From: Candidatus Roizmanbacteria bacterium RIFCSPLOWO2_01_FULL_41_22
GTDB lineage: Bacteria; Patescibacteriota; Microgenomatia; UBA1406; GWC2-37-13
DNA length: 42,439 bases
Direction: 5' to 3'
Assembly (NCBI GenBank): GCA_001789805.1
Contig: MGAR01000037.1
Span: 1-42,439, forward strand
Below the pieces are notes generated by a model, which saw only the letters and a list, made by a program, of their open reading frames with translations, was not told where the DNA came from and did not search any database. The position numbers and the translations under genes were made by a program. Shown in pieces: positions 17,309-24,949 of this stretch; positions within the stretch are counted from its first letter, which is position 1; each line of letters starts with the position of its first letter.

Positions 17309-18268
17309 TTATCTAGCCCACCAGTCTTTTCGCGATCGGGGATCCATGAAATTTCCGGAGTCGCGGATCGCTACTTTTACTTCTGCACTTTTGGCTTTTC
17401 CGATTGTCTCACCGCCTTTTAAAGCCGGCAAGCTGTTTCGTCCTTGGTTATCGAGCCGTTGATAATAAACAAGTAAATTTGGATCAACGCAGATCTCATC
17501 AAGATGAATCGTGTAACCGGAAACGACGTTATCTTCTCTGGTGTATTTCAAAGTTAAAGTGTTGTATTCAGCAAAGAGCACCAGGGCCTGACCGCCGCCA
17601 ATATCATAGCCTGAATTGGGAAGTTTTATAGTTTGTCCGGGGCTACTAGACAATCCAACCATGGTTACATCCCAGGTACGGATCAGTCCACCCTTAGAGT
17701 TATTTGACCAGTGCCAGTCATACACCTGATAAGTATTGCTGATGGTAGGCGAACGGTTGCCTTCAAGAAGCGTGGTCAGTTGCGGAGCTTTGGTGTCTGT
17801 GGCACCCGTAAGCTCAATTAGCGATTTGGCGGCATTGGCTATTTGATAACCGCGGATATGTAAGTTAATATCCGGATGCGCCTGAGGATTGGCAGTTTTT
17901 GGCGGGTTGACGGATAATGCTTGATAAGTATTGTTAGACGTATTTGGACATTGATAACTGGCTGTTGGAGCAATTGGTGTTTGCGTGGGTGGATTAGTCG
18001 GTACTATTATTGTTTTTTTTGTAGGTAAAATCGAGGGAAGAAAAGCCAAGGTGGGTGGGGATGAGGGAATAATTATCGGTGAAGGCATAACACTGATTAA
18101 GGGAGGAGTAGACTTGGAAAGTTTTTGGGGAAATAATTGGTTTATTAAAGAAAGTAATGGTTGGAGGGTAGGGGAGGCAGGATTACTAAATACGGTATTA
18201 CTAAGCAATACTGTAAGAATAAAAGATAAAGTAAGGGCTGCGGCTATTTTCCACCTGATCTTATTCAT
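17309..18268 (-). CDS. Secreted protein with Pro/Thr linker and conserved C-terminal module
   Basis: A 319-residue protein with an N-terminal signal or anchor (residues 6-27), a Pro/Ser/Thr-rich linker (about 50-105) with repeated PTNPPTQTP-like segments, and a beta-rich module (about 110-319). The module ends in a striking run, VAIRDSGNFMDPRSRKDWW, and contains TLKYTREDNVVSGYTIHL. I believe similar endings occur in secreted proteins of other candidate-phyla bacteria and Chloroflexi, but I cannot verify this here. Function is unknown; an extracellular binding role is likely. It is transcribed alone from a perfect -10 at 18282-18287, which leaves almost no 5' leader. Confidence 0.6.
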   Translation of the reverse strand: MNKIRWKIAAALTLSFILTVLLSNTVFSNPASPTLQPLLSLINQLFPQKLSKSTPPLISVMPSPIIIPSSPPTLAFLPSILPTKKTIIVPTNPPTQTPIAPTASYQCPNTSNNTYQALSVNPPKTANPQAHPDINLHIRGYQIANAAKSLIELTGATDTKAPQLTTLLEGNRSPTISNTYQVYDWHWSNNSKGGLIRTWDVTMVGLSSSPGQTIKLPNSGYDIGGGQALVLFAEYNTLTLKYTREDNVVSGYTIHLDEICVDPNLLVYYQRLDNQGRNSLPALKGGETIGKAKSAEVKVAIRDSGNFMDPRSRKDWWAR

Positions 18269-18281
18269 AATATGTTAAATT

Positions 18282-18287
18282 ATTATA
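18282..18287 (-). promoter_or_regulatory. -10 box for 17309-18268
   Basis: On the minus strand this reads TATAAT, fourteen bases before the ATG at 18268. The start of transcription would fall only a few bases before the start codon, so the mRNA would be nearly leaderless. No good -35 is visible at the usual spacing. Confidence 0.45.
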
Positions 18288-18306
18288 CTGAAAAATAACT
18301 TGCGAA

Positions 18307-18335
18307 TTGACATTTGGATGAAATTTCTTTAGTAT
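18307..18335 (+). promoter_or_regulatory. Sigma70-type promoter for 18355-19410
   Basis: A consensus -35 box TTGACA is at 18307-18312 and a -10-like TAGTAT at 18330-18335, with a 17-base spacer. Transcription would start near 18342, about 13 bases before the ATG at 18355, so the mRNA leader is very short. This is the best-matching promoter pair that I see in the window. Confidence 0.6.
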
Positions 18336-18354
18336 ATTTCTATTATCAAACCAT

Positions 18355-18651
18355 ATGTATATTGGGCCGTTTTTTTTCGATACTAAAGAGATTTTTCTGA
18401 TTCTTGGCGCTTTACTACTAGGATTGGCGATGTTTTTTGGCTGGCCGATCTGGTGGTTTGACCGGCAAACTCTCCTCACTCTTGTCGTCTTAATATTATT
18501 CACCAAAGGCTTACTACCAGCCATTCATAACGAAGCCTTTTTTATTTTAGCGATTGTCACCATCTTTATGACCTTATATCTGCCGCCTTTTCAGATTATC
18601 TTGTTTTATCTGCTTTCTTTTTTGTTTTTCCGTCTGCTGAAGGTGATATAA
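18355..18651 (+). CDS. Small polytopic membrane protein
   Basis: A 98-residue protein with three to four hydrophobic segments (about 10-30, 40-55, 62-78 and 80-96) and almost no charged loops. No family is recognised. It has its own well-formed promoter directly upstream and ends 36 bases before yebC, so the two may be co-transcribed. The start at ATG 18355 follows the promoter at a short distance without a Shine-Dalgarno sequence. Confidence 0.55.
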   Translation: MYIGPFFFDTKEIFLILGALLLGLAMFFGWPIWWFDRQTLLTLVVLILFTKGLLPAIHNEAFFILAIVTIFMTLYLPPFQIILFYLLSFLFFRLLKVI

Positions 18652-18687
18652 TAGAGACAGGTCGTTTTATCCATTTATATTCAATTA

Positions 18688-19410
18688 ATGTCCGGACATT
18701 CTAAATGGTCAAATATTAAGCGGCAAAAAGAATCGACAGATAAAGCTAAAAGTAAAATATTCGGTAAGCTGGCCAGTTTGATTACCTTGGCTGTTATTGG
18801 CGGTGGCGGGGTGACTAACCCGGATCATAATGTCAAGCTTCGGTTGGCTTTGGAAAAAGCCAAACAAGACAATATGCCCAAAGATAACATTGACCGAGCT
18901 CTTCAAAAGGGGAGTGGGCCACAAAAAATCAATCTCACCGAAATCAGATACGAAGGATACAGCCACGACGGTGTGGCTCTTTACATGATCGCTACCACCG
19001 ATAATTCCAACAGAACCGCCGCTGAGGTTAAAAATGTTCTCGAACGTCACGGAGCAAAAATGGCCTCACCTGGGGCAGTCAGTTATTTATTTGAACATCG
19101 TGGTGTAGTTTGTCTTGCAAAGTCGGAAAATAAAGAAGCTGATGTGCTGGCCATGGCCGAAAAAATTCAAGCCAGCGATATCGAGGTCACAGATGAGCAA
19201 TATATCGTTTATTTTCCATTTTCTATGCTGGGAAAGTTAACGGGTGAAGATTTTAAACTCACCTTTAAAAGCAGTCCGGAATCCACATATAAGCCCGTTT
19301 CTACTATTGCAATTTCTGAGGGGAGGATGAGGGAAAAGTTAGACCAACTTATCACTGCCTTGGTAGATCTGGATGATGTGCATGAGGTATATGTCAATGC
19401 CCAAGGTTAA
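18688..19410 (+). CDS. yebC: YebC/PmpR family protein
   Basis: A 240-residue protein with the signature start MSGHSKWSNIKRQKESTDK, the following helix with KIFGKL, and the middle TNPDHNVKLRLALEKAKQ and MPKDNIDRALQKGSG. The length matches the family (about 240). YebC-type proteins act as transcription regulators and, as recently shown, help ribosomes through proline-rich stretches. Several secreted proteins here have Pro-rich linkers, which fits but is only suggestive. In many bacteria yebC lies beside ruvC, but that gene is absent here. Soluble and cytoplasmic. Confidence 0.95.
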   Translation: MSGHSKWSNIKRQKESTDKAKSKIFGKLASLITLAVIGGGGVTNPDHNVKLRLALEKAKQDNMPKDNIDRALQKGSGPQKINLTEIRYEGYSHDGVALYMIATTDNSNRTAAEVKNVLERHGAKMASPGAVSYLFEHRGVVCLAKSENKEADVLAMAEKIQASDIEVTDEQYIVYFPFSMLGKLTGEDFKLTFKSSPESTYKPVSTIAISEGRMREKLDQLITALVDLDDVHEVYVNAQG

Positions 19411-19440
19411 ATAATAAAATTAGGGGACGATATTTTGACT

Positions 19441-20259
19441 ATGAAACCATTTCAATTAATTAACACACTCGGCCTTAAGTATTTTTCTCCTGTACCAAAG
19501 CGGATTCGCATTTTTGCAAGTACGTTGACAATGACCTTTTTACTGCTTCTCTCCACATTTTTTCAGTTTTCTGACTGGTGGTGGTTGTGGGTACCGGTCT
19601 TTCTGTTTACTGCATACTTTCTAACTTTTTTCTCGGTTTTGGAGGGAGTGGACGGTATTGAATGGCTGATGTTGTTTTTGATGCCAGTGATTTTTACCAT
19701 TTCCATTTACTTTTTTTATTCCATTTTTCCGGTTCGCTGGCTGACTCGCTTGCCTTTGATGGGGCTTTATGCTTTTGGGTTTTATGCACTGCTTTTGACA
19801 TCAAACATTTTTAATGTGGGAGTAGAGAAGAGTATCCAGCTTTATCGGGCTGCATTTTCTGTCAACTATCTTTTTCAGACTTTTATGGTGTTTTTACTGA
19901 TGTTGGTGTTATTTTTTTTCAAGCAAAGTTTTTTGGTAAACGGACTCATTGCAAGTATATTGACTATTCCCTTTATTACTCAGCTTTCCTGGACTGTCAA
20001 TCCCAATGCAGCGTATGATAAAGATTTACTGAAATATACGTGGGTGGTTGGTATATTCACATTTGAAGTAGCGGTGTTGGCTTCTTTTATTCCCTTAAAA
20101 TCTTCAATAAGCGCGCTTCTTATGACAGCGATATATTATTCTTTGACCGGTTTGATTTACCATTTCCTGGATCATAAACTTTACCAACAGGTGGTACGGG
20201 AATATGTTTTTGTTCTGTTGTTTGTGGTGGCGATTGCATTTCTTACGTTACGATGGTAA
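19441..20259 (+). CDS. Polytopic membrane protein, unknown function
   Basis: A 272-residue protein with about seven to eight hydrophobic segments spread from residue 22 to the end. I chose ATG 19441 (MKPFQLINTLGLKYF); an in-frame TTG at 19435 sits at a good distance from an AGGGGA sequence and could be the true start. No catalytic motif is visible. Conserved-looking short loops are FFSVLEGVDGIEWL and YSIFPVRWLTRL. It lies 24 to 30 bases downstream of yebC and may be in the same transcript. The family is not recognised. Confidence 0.6.
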   Translation: MKPFQLINTLGLKYFSPVPKRIRIFASTLTMTFLLLLSTFFQFSDWWWLWVPVFLFTAYFLTFFSVLEGVDGIEWLMLFLMPVIFTISIYFFYSIFPVRWLTRLPLMGLYAFGFYALLLTSNIFNVGVEKSIQLYRAAFSVNYLFQTFMVFLLMLVLFFFKQSFLVNGLIASILTIPFITQLSWTVNPNAAYDKDLLKYTWVVGIFTFEVAVLASFIPLKSSISALLMTAIYYSLTGLIYHFLDHKLYQQVVREYVFVLLFVVAIAFLTLRW

Positions 20260-20278
20260 AACTCCAGAAAAAAAGACT

Positions 20279-20329
20279 ATACCGCTGAAAGATTGGATAT
20301 TTTATTGTAATTTCATCTGAAAGCGGTAT
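20279..20329. repeat. Copy 3 of the GIY-YIG-associated repeat
   Basis: The segment 20284-20329 is a diverged copy (about 85 percent by eye) of the last part of the 59-base repeat at 34669-34727 and 34942-35000. It ends in the shared AATTTCATCTGAAAGCGG. Here it is framed by a perfect 8-base inverted repeat, ATACCGCT (20279-20286) and AGCGGTAT (20322-20329), absent from the other copies. Confidence 0.6.
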
Positions 20330-20519
20330 GAAATTAATTCATTATGAGTAAGTCATAAAAATGACACGGCCACATAAGACAGAGGAGAGGGGAGATGGGG
20401 AAGTTGATATAGTTTATTGATATTTGTTATACGGACGTGAATATTATATATATCCTATAATAATTATATTTACCAGATTTATATTCAATATATAATTGCT
20501 TATGAAAGTGAGGTCAAAA

Positions 20520-20560
20520 ATCGATATTTAGATTGTTATTATGCTCTAAAATATCGATAT
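20520..20560. repeat. Hairpin around quasi-repeat copy A
   Basis: ATCGATATTT at 20520-20529 and AAATATCGAT at 20549-20558 pair over ten bases with one bulge and three further pairs (AGA/TCT) toward the loop. Within it, 20527-20552 is copy A of a short quasi-repeat found also at 20611-20642, 27734-27763, 27812-27835 and 27843-27879. Possibly a small RNA or protein-binding element; no function assigned. Confidence 0.4.
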
Positions 20561-20610
20561 TTGTCTTGTGGATAAGTGATCTACTTTCTTTTAGGTATGA
20601 GCTTAAAAAT

Positions 20611-20642
20611 AGAAATCTAGACTGTTATGACAATCTAAATAA
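20611..20642. repeat. Quasi-repeat copy B
   Basis: This copy reads, on the minus strand, TAACAGTCTAGATTTC after an AT-rich half, and shares TAACAGTCTA with copy D at 27812-27835. It has an internal dyad, AGAC-TGT and ACA-ATCT. See the findings for the comparison of the five copies. Confidence 0.35.
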
Positions 20643-20710
20643 TGAGATATCCAGTAGTGCAAAAGAGAAGGGACCCTTTTCCTAAAAAACGGTTATTATT
20701 TCGTTGATAA

Positions 20711-20848
20711 ATGAGTAAAGTAAAAGAAATATTATGGCGCATCTTAAAGAGTGAGGTTGTATGGTGGCATCTTATTCTCTTATTATTATTGGATATAGGG
20801 GTGGTTGGCAAGTTAGAAAAATGGGGATATCCAAAGCTGGAGGAATAA
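20711..20848 (+). CDS. Small single-span membrane protein (45 residues)
   Basis: An open frame of 46 codons starting at ATG 20711 (MSKVKEILWRILK) and ending at TAA 20848. It encodes a basic amphipathic start, one strong hydrophobic segment (WWHLILLLLLDIGVVG, about 18-33) and a charged tail ending GYPKLEE. The composition is that of a real small membrane protein and not of random AT-rich DNA. No clear ribosome-binding site is visible. It is followed after 7 bases by a long perfect hairpin. I do not recognise the family; a small toxin or membrane regulator is possible. Confidence 0.45.
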   Translation: MSKVKEILWRILKSEVVWWHLILLLLLDIGVVGKLEKWGYPKLEE

Positions 20849-20855
20849 GGATCCA

Positions 20856-20887
20856 TGACGTCGTAAAATGAATCTTTTACGACGTCA
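20856..20887. terminator. Perfect 13-base hairpin
   Basis: TGACGTCGTAAAA (20856-20868) and TTTTACGACGTCA (20875-20887) form a perfect 13-base stem with a 6-base loop. It follows the 45-codon gene by 7 bases. There is no T-run right after it, so a normal Rho-independent terminator is uncertain; an RNA-stability hairpin or a protein-binding palindrome is equally possible. Confidence 0.45.
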
Positions 20888-21171
20888 GGCCAACTCTCGG
20901 AGAGAGGAGAAGTAAAATTATTTTTTGCAAAAACTTTTTTATTTTTTATTTATTTTCAGTTTATTTTTAGTTCTCCTTCGACAGAATATGTTCACTAATC
21001 CTTCGATCTGTCAGGCGGGTCAAATTTCCTAATACAAAATATAGCTATCCCCTTGTGACAATCTAATCATCTAATTTAACCTCATCCCTTTCCCCTGTCC
21101 TCTTTTTCCTATGGGTGAGCGTCTGATTTTAACTTACAATGAAGCTTCGAAAGCTGAAAGCATATGGAATT
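20888..21171. other. AT-rich gap without recognised gene
   Basis: This 284-base stretch has a second small inverted repeat (CTCTC-GGA-GAGAG near 20894), a long T/A-rich run (20918-20965) and two CCTTCGA segments near 20986 and 21001. I see no gene or RNA in it. Confidence 0.4.
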
Positions 21172-22218
21172 TTAAACTTGCCTTTTTATATTGAGGAAAC
21201 GCTCATAGAGATAACTAAGATAGTATTTTGGGGAGAGGATATAATCCTGTGTTGGTACATAGTCGATTTGATAACCGCCAAAACCTTTTTTGAATAAAGA
21301 CAGACCTTCCCAAGTTTTGGGAGTGCGGCCGGGTTTATGAATGCCGTAGAAGTTATATGTTTGGCAGCCGCGTTTTTTTGCCAAGCGTATAGCTTCCCAT
21401 TGTAAAAGATAAGGGGCGGAAAACTTGGTGTGGATCGATGCTCCTTGGTGGTAAAAAGCAGTGGACTTGGTAAAGATGACTAAAGATCCAGCTAAATATT
21501 TTAACTGCCCTTCCTGGGCAAATTTTTGCGGTGGTGTAGCAAATAGAAAGCTGGAACAATCCGATTTCTTAAAAGCATGAAACTCACCGCTGATAAACCG
21601 GCGGGAAAACGGTGTAAAGTTTTCCCTGGTAAAAGTGGTCTGGTAAATTTCCCAAAAATCGGTAACACTTTGCTCGTCATTTTTCTCAATAACTTTAATT
21701 TCGTCCTTAATGGCTTTGCGGATTAGATAACGGGTGGTTTTTCGCATATCAGCTAAAAGTTCATCTTCGGCTTTAGTAATATCAAGTGCCCACATTGTCT
21801 CGGCATGCATATAAATCGGGCTTTGGCGAAACCTAAGTGTTTGAAACAAAGCCAGATGCTCCGGAGTTGCCGGGAGGCTGGGTGCCAGTCTGATAAACCA
21901 GAAGCCTTCAGCGTGCGCTATTTTTTTTAGATGTTTAGTTAGCAAACCATAAACATTAAGAAGTAATTGCGGGTTTTGGGCTTTGGAGACCGGGCCATGC
22001 GGAACAAATAAAAAGCGGCCACGTTTAGCCCTAATCTTAACAACTAAGGCAATAGCTTGAAGCCCTTTATCCTCATATAAACCCAGGCGTTCAATCTCGT
22101 AGCCCTGATTTTGCTGAAACTCTCCCCAAGCCCAGGCTTGATGAAAAGAAGGCGAGCCGCACTGGTTAAAAAACGTGGTCCATTCTTCTTGTGTTTCCAC
22201 AGGTAGAATTTGTAACAT
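21172..22218 (-). CDS. FemAB/FemX-family peptidyltransferase (GNAT-like)
   Basis: A 348-residue protein of the FemABX family, which transfers amino acids from aminoacyl-tRNA to the peptide of lipid II to build the cross-bridge of peptidoglycan. The start SPSFHQAWAWGEFQQNQGYE is the family entry motif; the second GNAT half ends NFYGIHKPGRTPKTWEGLSLFKKGFGG, which is also characteristic. The length is normal (family about 330-420). It is the last gene of a minus-strand cluster with a DegT aminotransferase 12 bases upstream and a membrane Mur ligase beyond that, which supports a cell-wall role. Cytoplasmic, at the inner membrane face. The amino acid added is unknown. Confidence 0.88.
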   Translation of the reverse strand: MLQILPVETQEEWTTFFNQCGSPSFHQAWAWGEFQQNQGYEIERLGLYEDKGLQAIALVVKIRAKRGRFLFVPHGPVSKAQNPQLLLNVYGLLTKHLKKIAHAEGFWFIRLAPSLPATPEHLALFQTLRFRQSPIYMHAETMWALDITKAEDELLADMRKTTRYLIRKAIKDEIKVIEKNDEQSVTDFWEIYQTTFTRENFTPFSRRFISGEFHAFKKSDCSSFLFATPPQKFAQEGQLKYLAGSLVIFTKSTAFYHQGASIHTKFSAPYLLQWEAIRLAKKRGCQTYNFYGIHKPGRTPKTWEGLSLFKKGFGGYQIDYVPTQDYILSPKYYLSYLYERFLNIKRQV

Positions 22219-22230
22219 AAAGTCAAATGT

Positions 22231-23442
22231 TTATTTAAAATTTAATTTAACTTGCTTAATTATTTTATTTATTTGTTGAGTAGTGATATTAGTTGGTAAA
22301 TTGACGATTTTTTTACACAGGTTTTCTGCTTTAGGGCAAGATCCAGCTACATACCGCATAGTGATTAAAGAAACGTTTTTAGGCGCCACTACCTGATCGT
22401 ACCACGTCCCGGCGATTATTTTTTCTTTTTTTAAGCTGGCAAGCAAATGCTCGCGGTGGTCAACCAATATGGGAAAACGGATCAGATGCAGATTAACCGG
22501 CCTAAAGTTAACAGGCAATATAGATTTGGGCAGATGTTTGAGATAAGATGAAACCGCTTTTTTCCGGCGGTTATTAATTTTGTTAACCTTCTTTAATTGG
22601 TGAATGATCAGAGCAGCCAGCCCATTGGGATAGGCCTTTATTATTGAAAAGTCTGGTTTACCCTGTTTTTCTTTGAGACTGACTTCAGGAAGCCAAAGAT
22701 TCAAGCTTTTTGAGACAGCATGAATCAATCGCCCAAGATGCAGATCATAAGTAGCTTTGACAAGCGGCGTTAAAATTTTATAAAGATACTGGCGGAAAAT
22801 AAAAAGCCGCGAAGGCAGGTTGAGAGGCATTTTTTTCAGTTTTTGATTAAGAGCAACGTCACTCACGGCAAGAGCTCCGCCAAACACGGAGGAGAAAGCT
22901 TTGGAACGGCCAAAAGACAGGAGTTTAATAGTTTTATATTTATCGTGTCTGAGAGTATGAGCATCAAAGCCGTGGGCTAGGTCTTCAATTACTAAGATCT
23001 TGTTATTGCGGGCAATTTCCAAAATTTTATCTCTCTGGGGCATGATGCCAAAAGTATGCTGCAGAATCATCACTTTTGAGTTGGAGTTAATTTTTTGTTG
23101 CAGATCCTTGGGGTCCATGGAAAAAGTACTTTCTTCAATATCAACATAAGCGACATGCAGATTATTGGCCAGAATCGGCAAAACCACGGCTTCGCAGGTA
23201 AAGGCCTGAACCAGAATCTCGCTGTCGGCCGGTAATCGTAGGGCTTTCAGAACATAATAAAGTGCCGCTCGTCCGGAGAGAAAAAAGTGAAAGCAATGAT
23301 ACGGGAAAAATTTTCGCTCCAATAGCTTTTTTGTCAGTTCGGTCGCTTTCCCTTTTTTCCATTTCCAGGGTTGAAAAATGAGCTTAATGGCAAGCAAGCT
23401 ATCGTCTAGTTCTTCGTTTGGCGCAAAGTCGGTAAAGATCAT
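22231..23442 (-). CDS. DegT/DnrJ/EryC1-type PLP-dependent aminotransferase
   Basis: A 403-residue fold-type I PLP enzyme of the DegT family, which usually aminates keto groups of sugar nucleotides. Visible features are FLSGRAALYYVLKAL (phosphate-binding loop), VIEDLAHGFDAH (the Asp that contacts the PLP nitrogen) and LSFGRSKAFSSVFGGAL, where the Lys is the Schiff-base residue. I prefer ATG 23442 (MIFTDFAP); an upstream ATG at 23469 adds nine residues. The gene lies between a membrane Mur ligase and a FemAB ligase, so the product could be an amino-sugar or an unusual amino donor for the wall; this is inference. Confidence 0.8.
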   Translation of the reverse strand: MIFTDFAPNEELDDSLLAIKLIFQPWKWKKGKATELTKKLLERKFFPYHCFHFFLSGRAALYYVLKALRLPADSEILVQAFTCEAVVLPILANNLHVAYVDIEESTFSMDPKDLQQKINSNSKVMILQHTFGIMPQRDKILEIARNNKILVIEDLAHGFDAHTLRHDKYKTIKLLSFGRSKAFSSVFGGALAVSDVALNQKLKKMPLNLPSRLFIFRQYLYKILTPLVKATYDLHLGRLIHAVSKSLNLWLPEVSLKEKQGKPDFSIIKAYPNGLAALIIHQLKKVNKINNRRKKAVSSYLKHLPKSILPVNFRPVNLHLIRFPILVDHREHLLASLKKEKIIAGTWYDQVVAPKNVSLITMRYVAGSCPKAENLCKKIVNLPTNITTQQINKIIKQVKLNFK

Positions 23443-23517
23443 AGAAATAAAATAATTTACAAATCTCAATTATCAATTTTCAATTAAATCCCAATTTAAC
23501 AATATTTAAATAATAAT

Positions 23518-24945
23518 TTAACTGTTGTGCTTTAGTTTTTTTATCGTTGACTCTGGAAAACGTCCTTCAATAAGTAAAACTGTATCTTGATTGATTGTTT
23601 CCTTTAGATATATTATTAAATCCGAGACGTCGTTAAATGTTGTTATCTTACCTGCTTGGTCAAGCTCCTTAAATAACCGATCGGTGGTAAAAAGCGCAAT
23701 CCCGGTTTTGGCCAAAGCCTGAAGGATGGTTTTATACGACGAGCTCTTCTCTACTCCCAGTTCGATGATGCCTCGGGTAGCGATGATTTTTTTGGACTTA
23801 TCAAAAGTATTTAATACCTCAATCGCCGCTAAAAAACCATTGACATTGGTATTATACGAATCGTCAACCACCACTGCGCCTTTGATTCCTGCCAAAACTG
23901 ATAGTTTACCAGAGATTGGCTGAATTTTGGATATGGCGTGGGTTATCTCTTGGGTAGTCATATTCAAATCAATAGCCAGGGCAAGGCAAGGCAAAAGGTT
24001 GAGAATATTATGCTTACCCAGCAGCGCTGTTTGCAGGTGTATTTTATGGCGATGGTAATAGACATCAGCCGACGTCCCTTGAGGGGTGGTTTTGATGTTG
24101 GCAGCGTAGATGTCGGTTTTCTGGCGTATTGAATAATAAATTTTTCTGGCCGGTGATTTTTGTGTCAGTACCCGACTTTGTGGAAAATCCAGGTTGATGT
24201 AGGCAAAAGATTGTAAGTCAAGGAGCGTTAAGATATGGGTTTCTGCCTTTTGCAGATTTTTCCGGCTACCGTATAAATCCAAGTGCTGGTTACCCAGGCC
24301 GGTGAGAATGCTCTGATTTGGCCTGATGATTTTGGCTGTCCTCTCAATCTCTCCAGTGCGATAACCGCCATACTCGGCGATAAAATAACGGGTGTCTGAT
24401 TTCAGATTTCCAATTATCGATAATGCGATACCAACGTCGGTGTTCATGTTTTTTTCGGTTTTGGCGATTTTAAATTTTTGGGAAAGGATTTCATACAAAA
24501 ACTCCTTCACCGAGGTTTTACCGTAGCTGCCGGTGATTCCAATGCAGATAGCGCTAGATCTCTTTACCAGACTTTTGGCGCGGGTAATGAGCCATTGACG
24601 ATAAATATAGACCGGAATGGCTGTTAAGAAAACCGCGACTGAAGTTAACAAAAAAGCTATCAGCGGGACGATGAAAAAATCCAAAATTAAAAGCGGCAAA
24701 GACTGTTTAAGTAAAAGTTGAAAAATTAAGTAGTCGGCAACGAAAAGCAAGCCCATGATCAGCAAGTTGCGTGTTTTTTTAGCCGGTAACCGAAAGCTTG
24801 AGAAATAGAGCGCCTGGTACCAACCTTCTTCTTTGATAAATGAAAAAAAGCGGTCAAAACGGTACTCTTTGATCTGAAAAAAATAGATCAGCTGGAAGGC
24901 CTTGGCGAGGATAAACAAACTGATAAAAAGCGAGATTGTGAGCAT
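23518..24945 (-). CDS. Membrane-anchored Mur ligase (MurF-like)
   Basis: A 475-residue protein. The first 125 residues hold three to four membrane segments instead of the usual substrate-binding domain of MurF. The ligase part has the P-loop GITGSYGKTSVKE (about 136-148), NMNTDVGIALS, the GNQHLDLYGS segment with its His, and the C-terminal VVDDSYNTNVNG that matches MurF and related ligases. It would join an amino acid or dipeptide to a carboxylate using ATP. I chose ATG 24945 (MLTISLFISL); an upstream start at 24978 would overlap the hydrolase gene by 29 bases. Clustered with DegT and FemAB genes, it probably acts on a lipid-linked wall precursor at the membrane. Confidence 0.8.
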   Translation of the reverse strand: MLTISLFISLFILAKAFQLIYFFQIKEYRFDRFFSFIKEEGWYQALYFSSFRLPAKKTRNLLIMGLLFVADYLIFQLLLKQSLPLLILDFFIVPLIAFLLTSVAVFLTAIPVYIYRQWLITRAKSLVKRSSAICIGITGSYGKTSVKEFLYEILSQKFKIAKTEKNMNTDVGIALSIIGNLKSDTRYFIAEYGGYRTGEIERTAKIIRPNQSILTGLGNQHLDLYGSRKNLQKAETHILTLLDLQSFAYINLDFPQSRVLTQKSPARKIYYSIRQKTDIYAANIKTTPQGTSADVYYHRHKIHLQTALLGKHNILNLLPCLALAIDLNMTTQEITHAISKIQPISGKLSVLAGIKGAVVVDDSYNTNVNGFLAAIEVLNTFDKSKKIIATRGIIELGVEKSSSYKTILQALAKTGIALFTTDRLFKELDQAGKITTFNDVSDLIIYLKETINQDTVLLIEGRFPESTIKKLKHNS

Positions 24946-24949
24946 ATAT

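Noticed and set aside
20440-20660. Possible CRISPR array, because of TTTTAGAGC-like words and repeats
   Set aside because: The copies are imperfect, in mixed orientation and at irregular spacing, with no constant spacers and no cas genes in the window.
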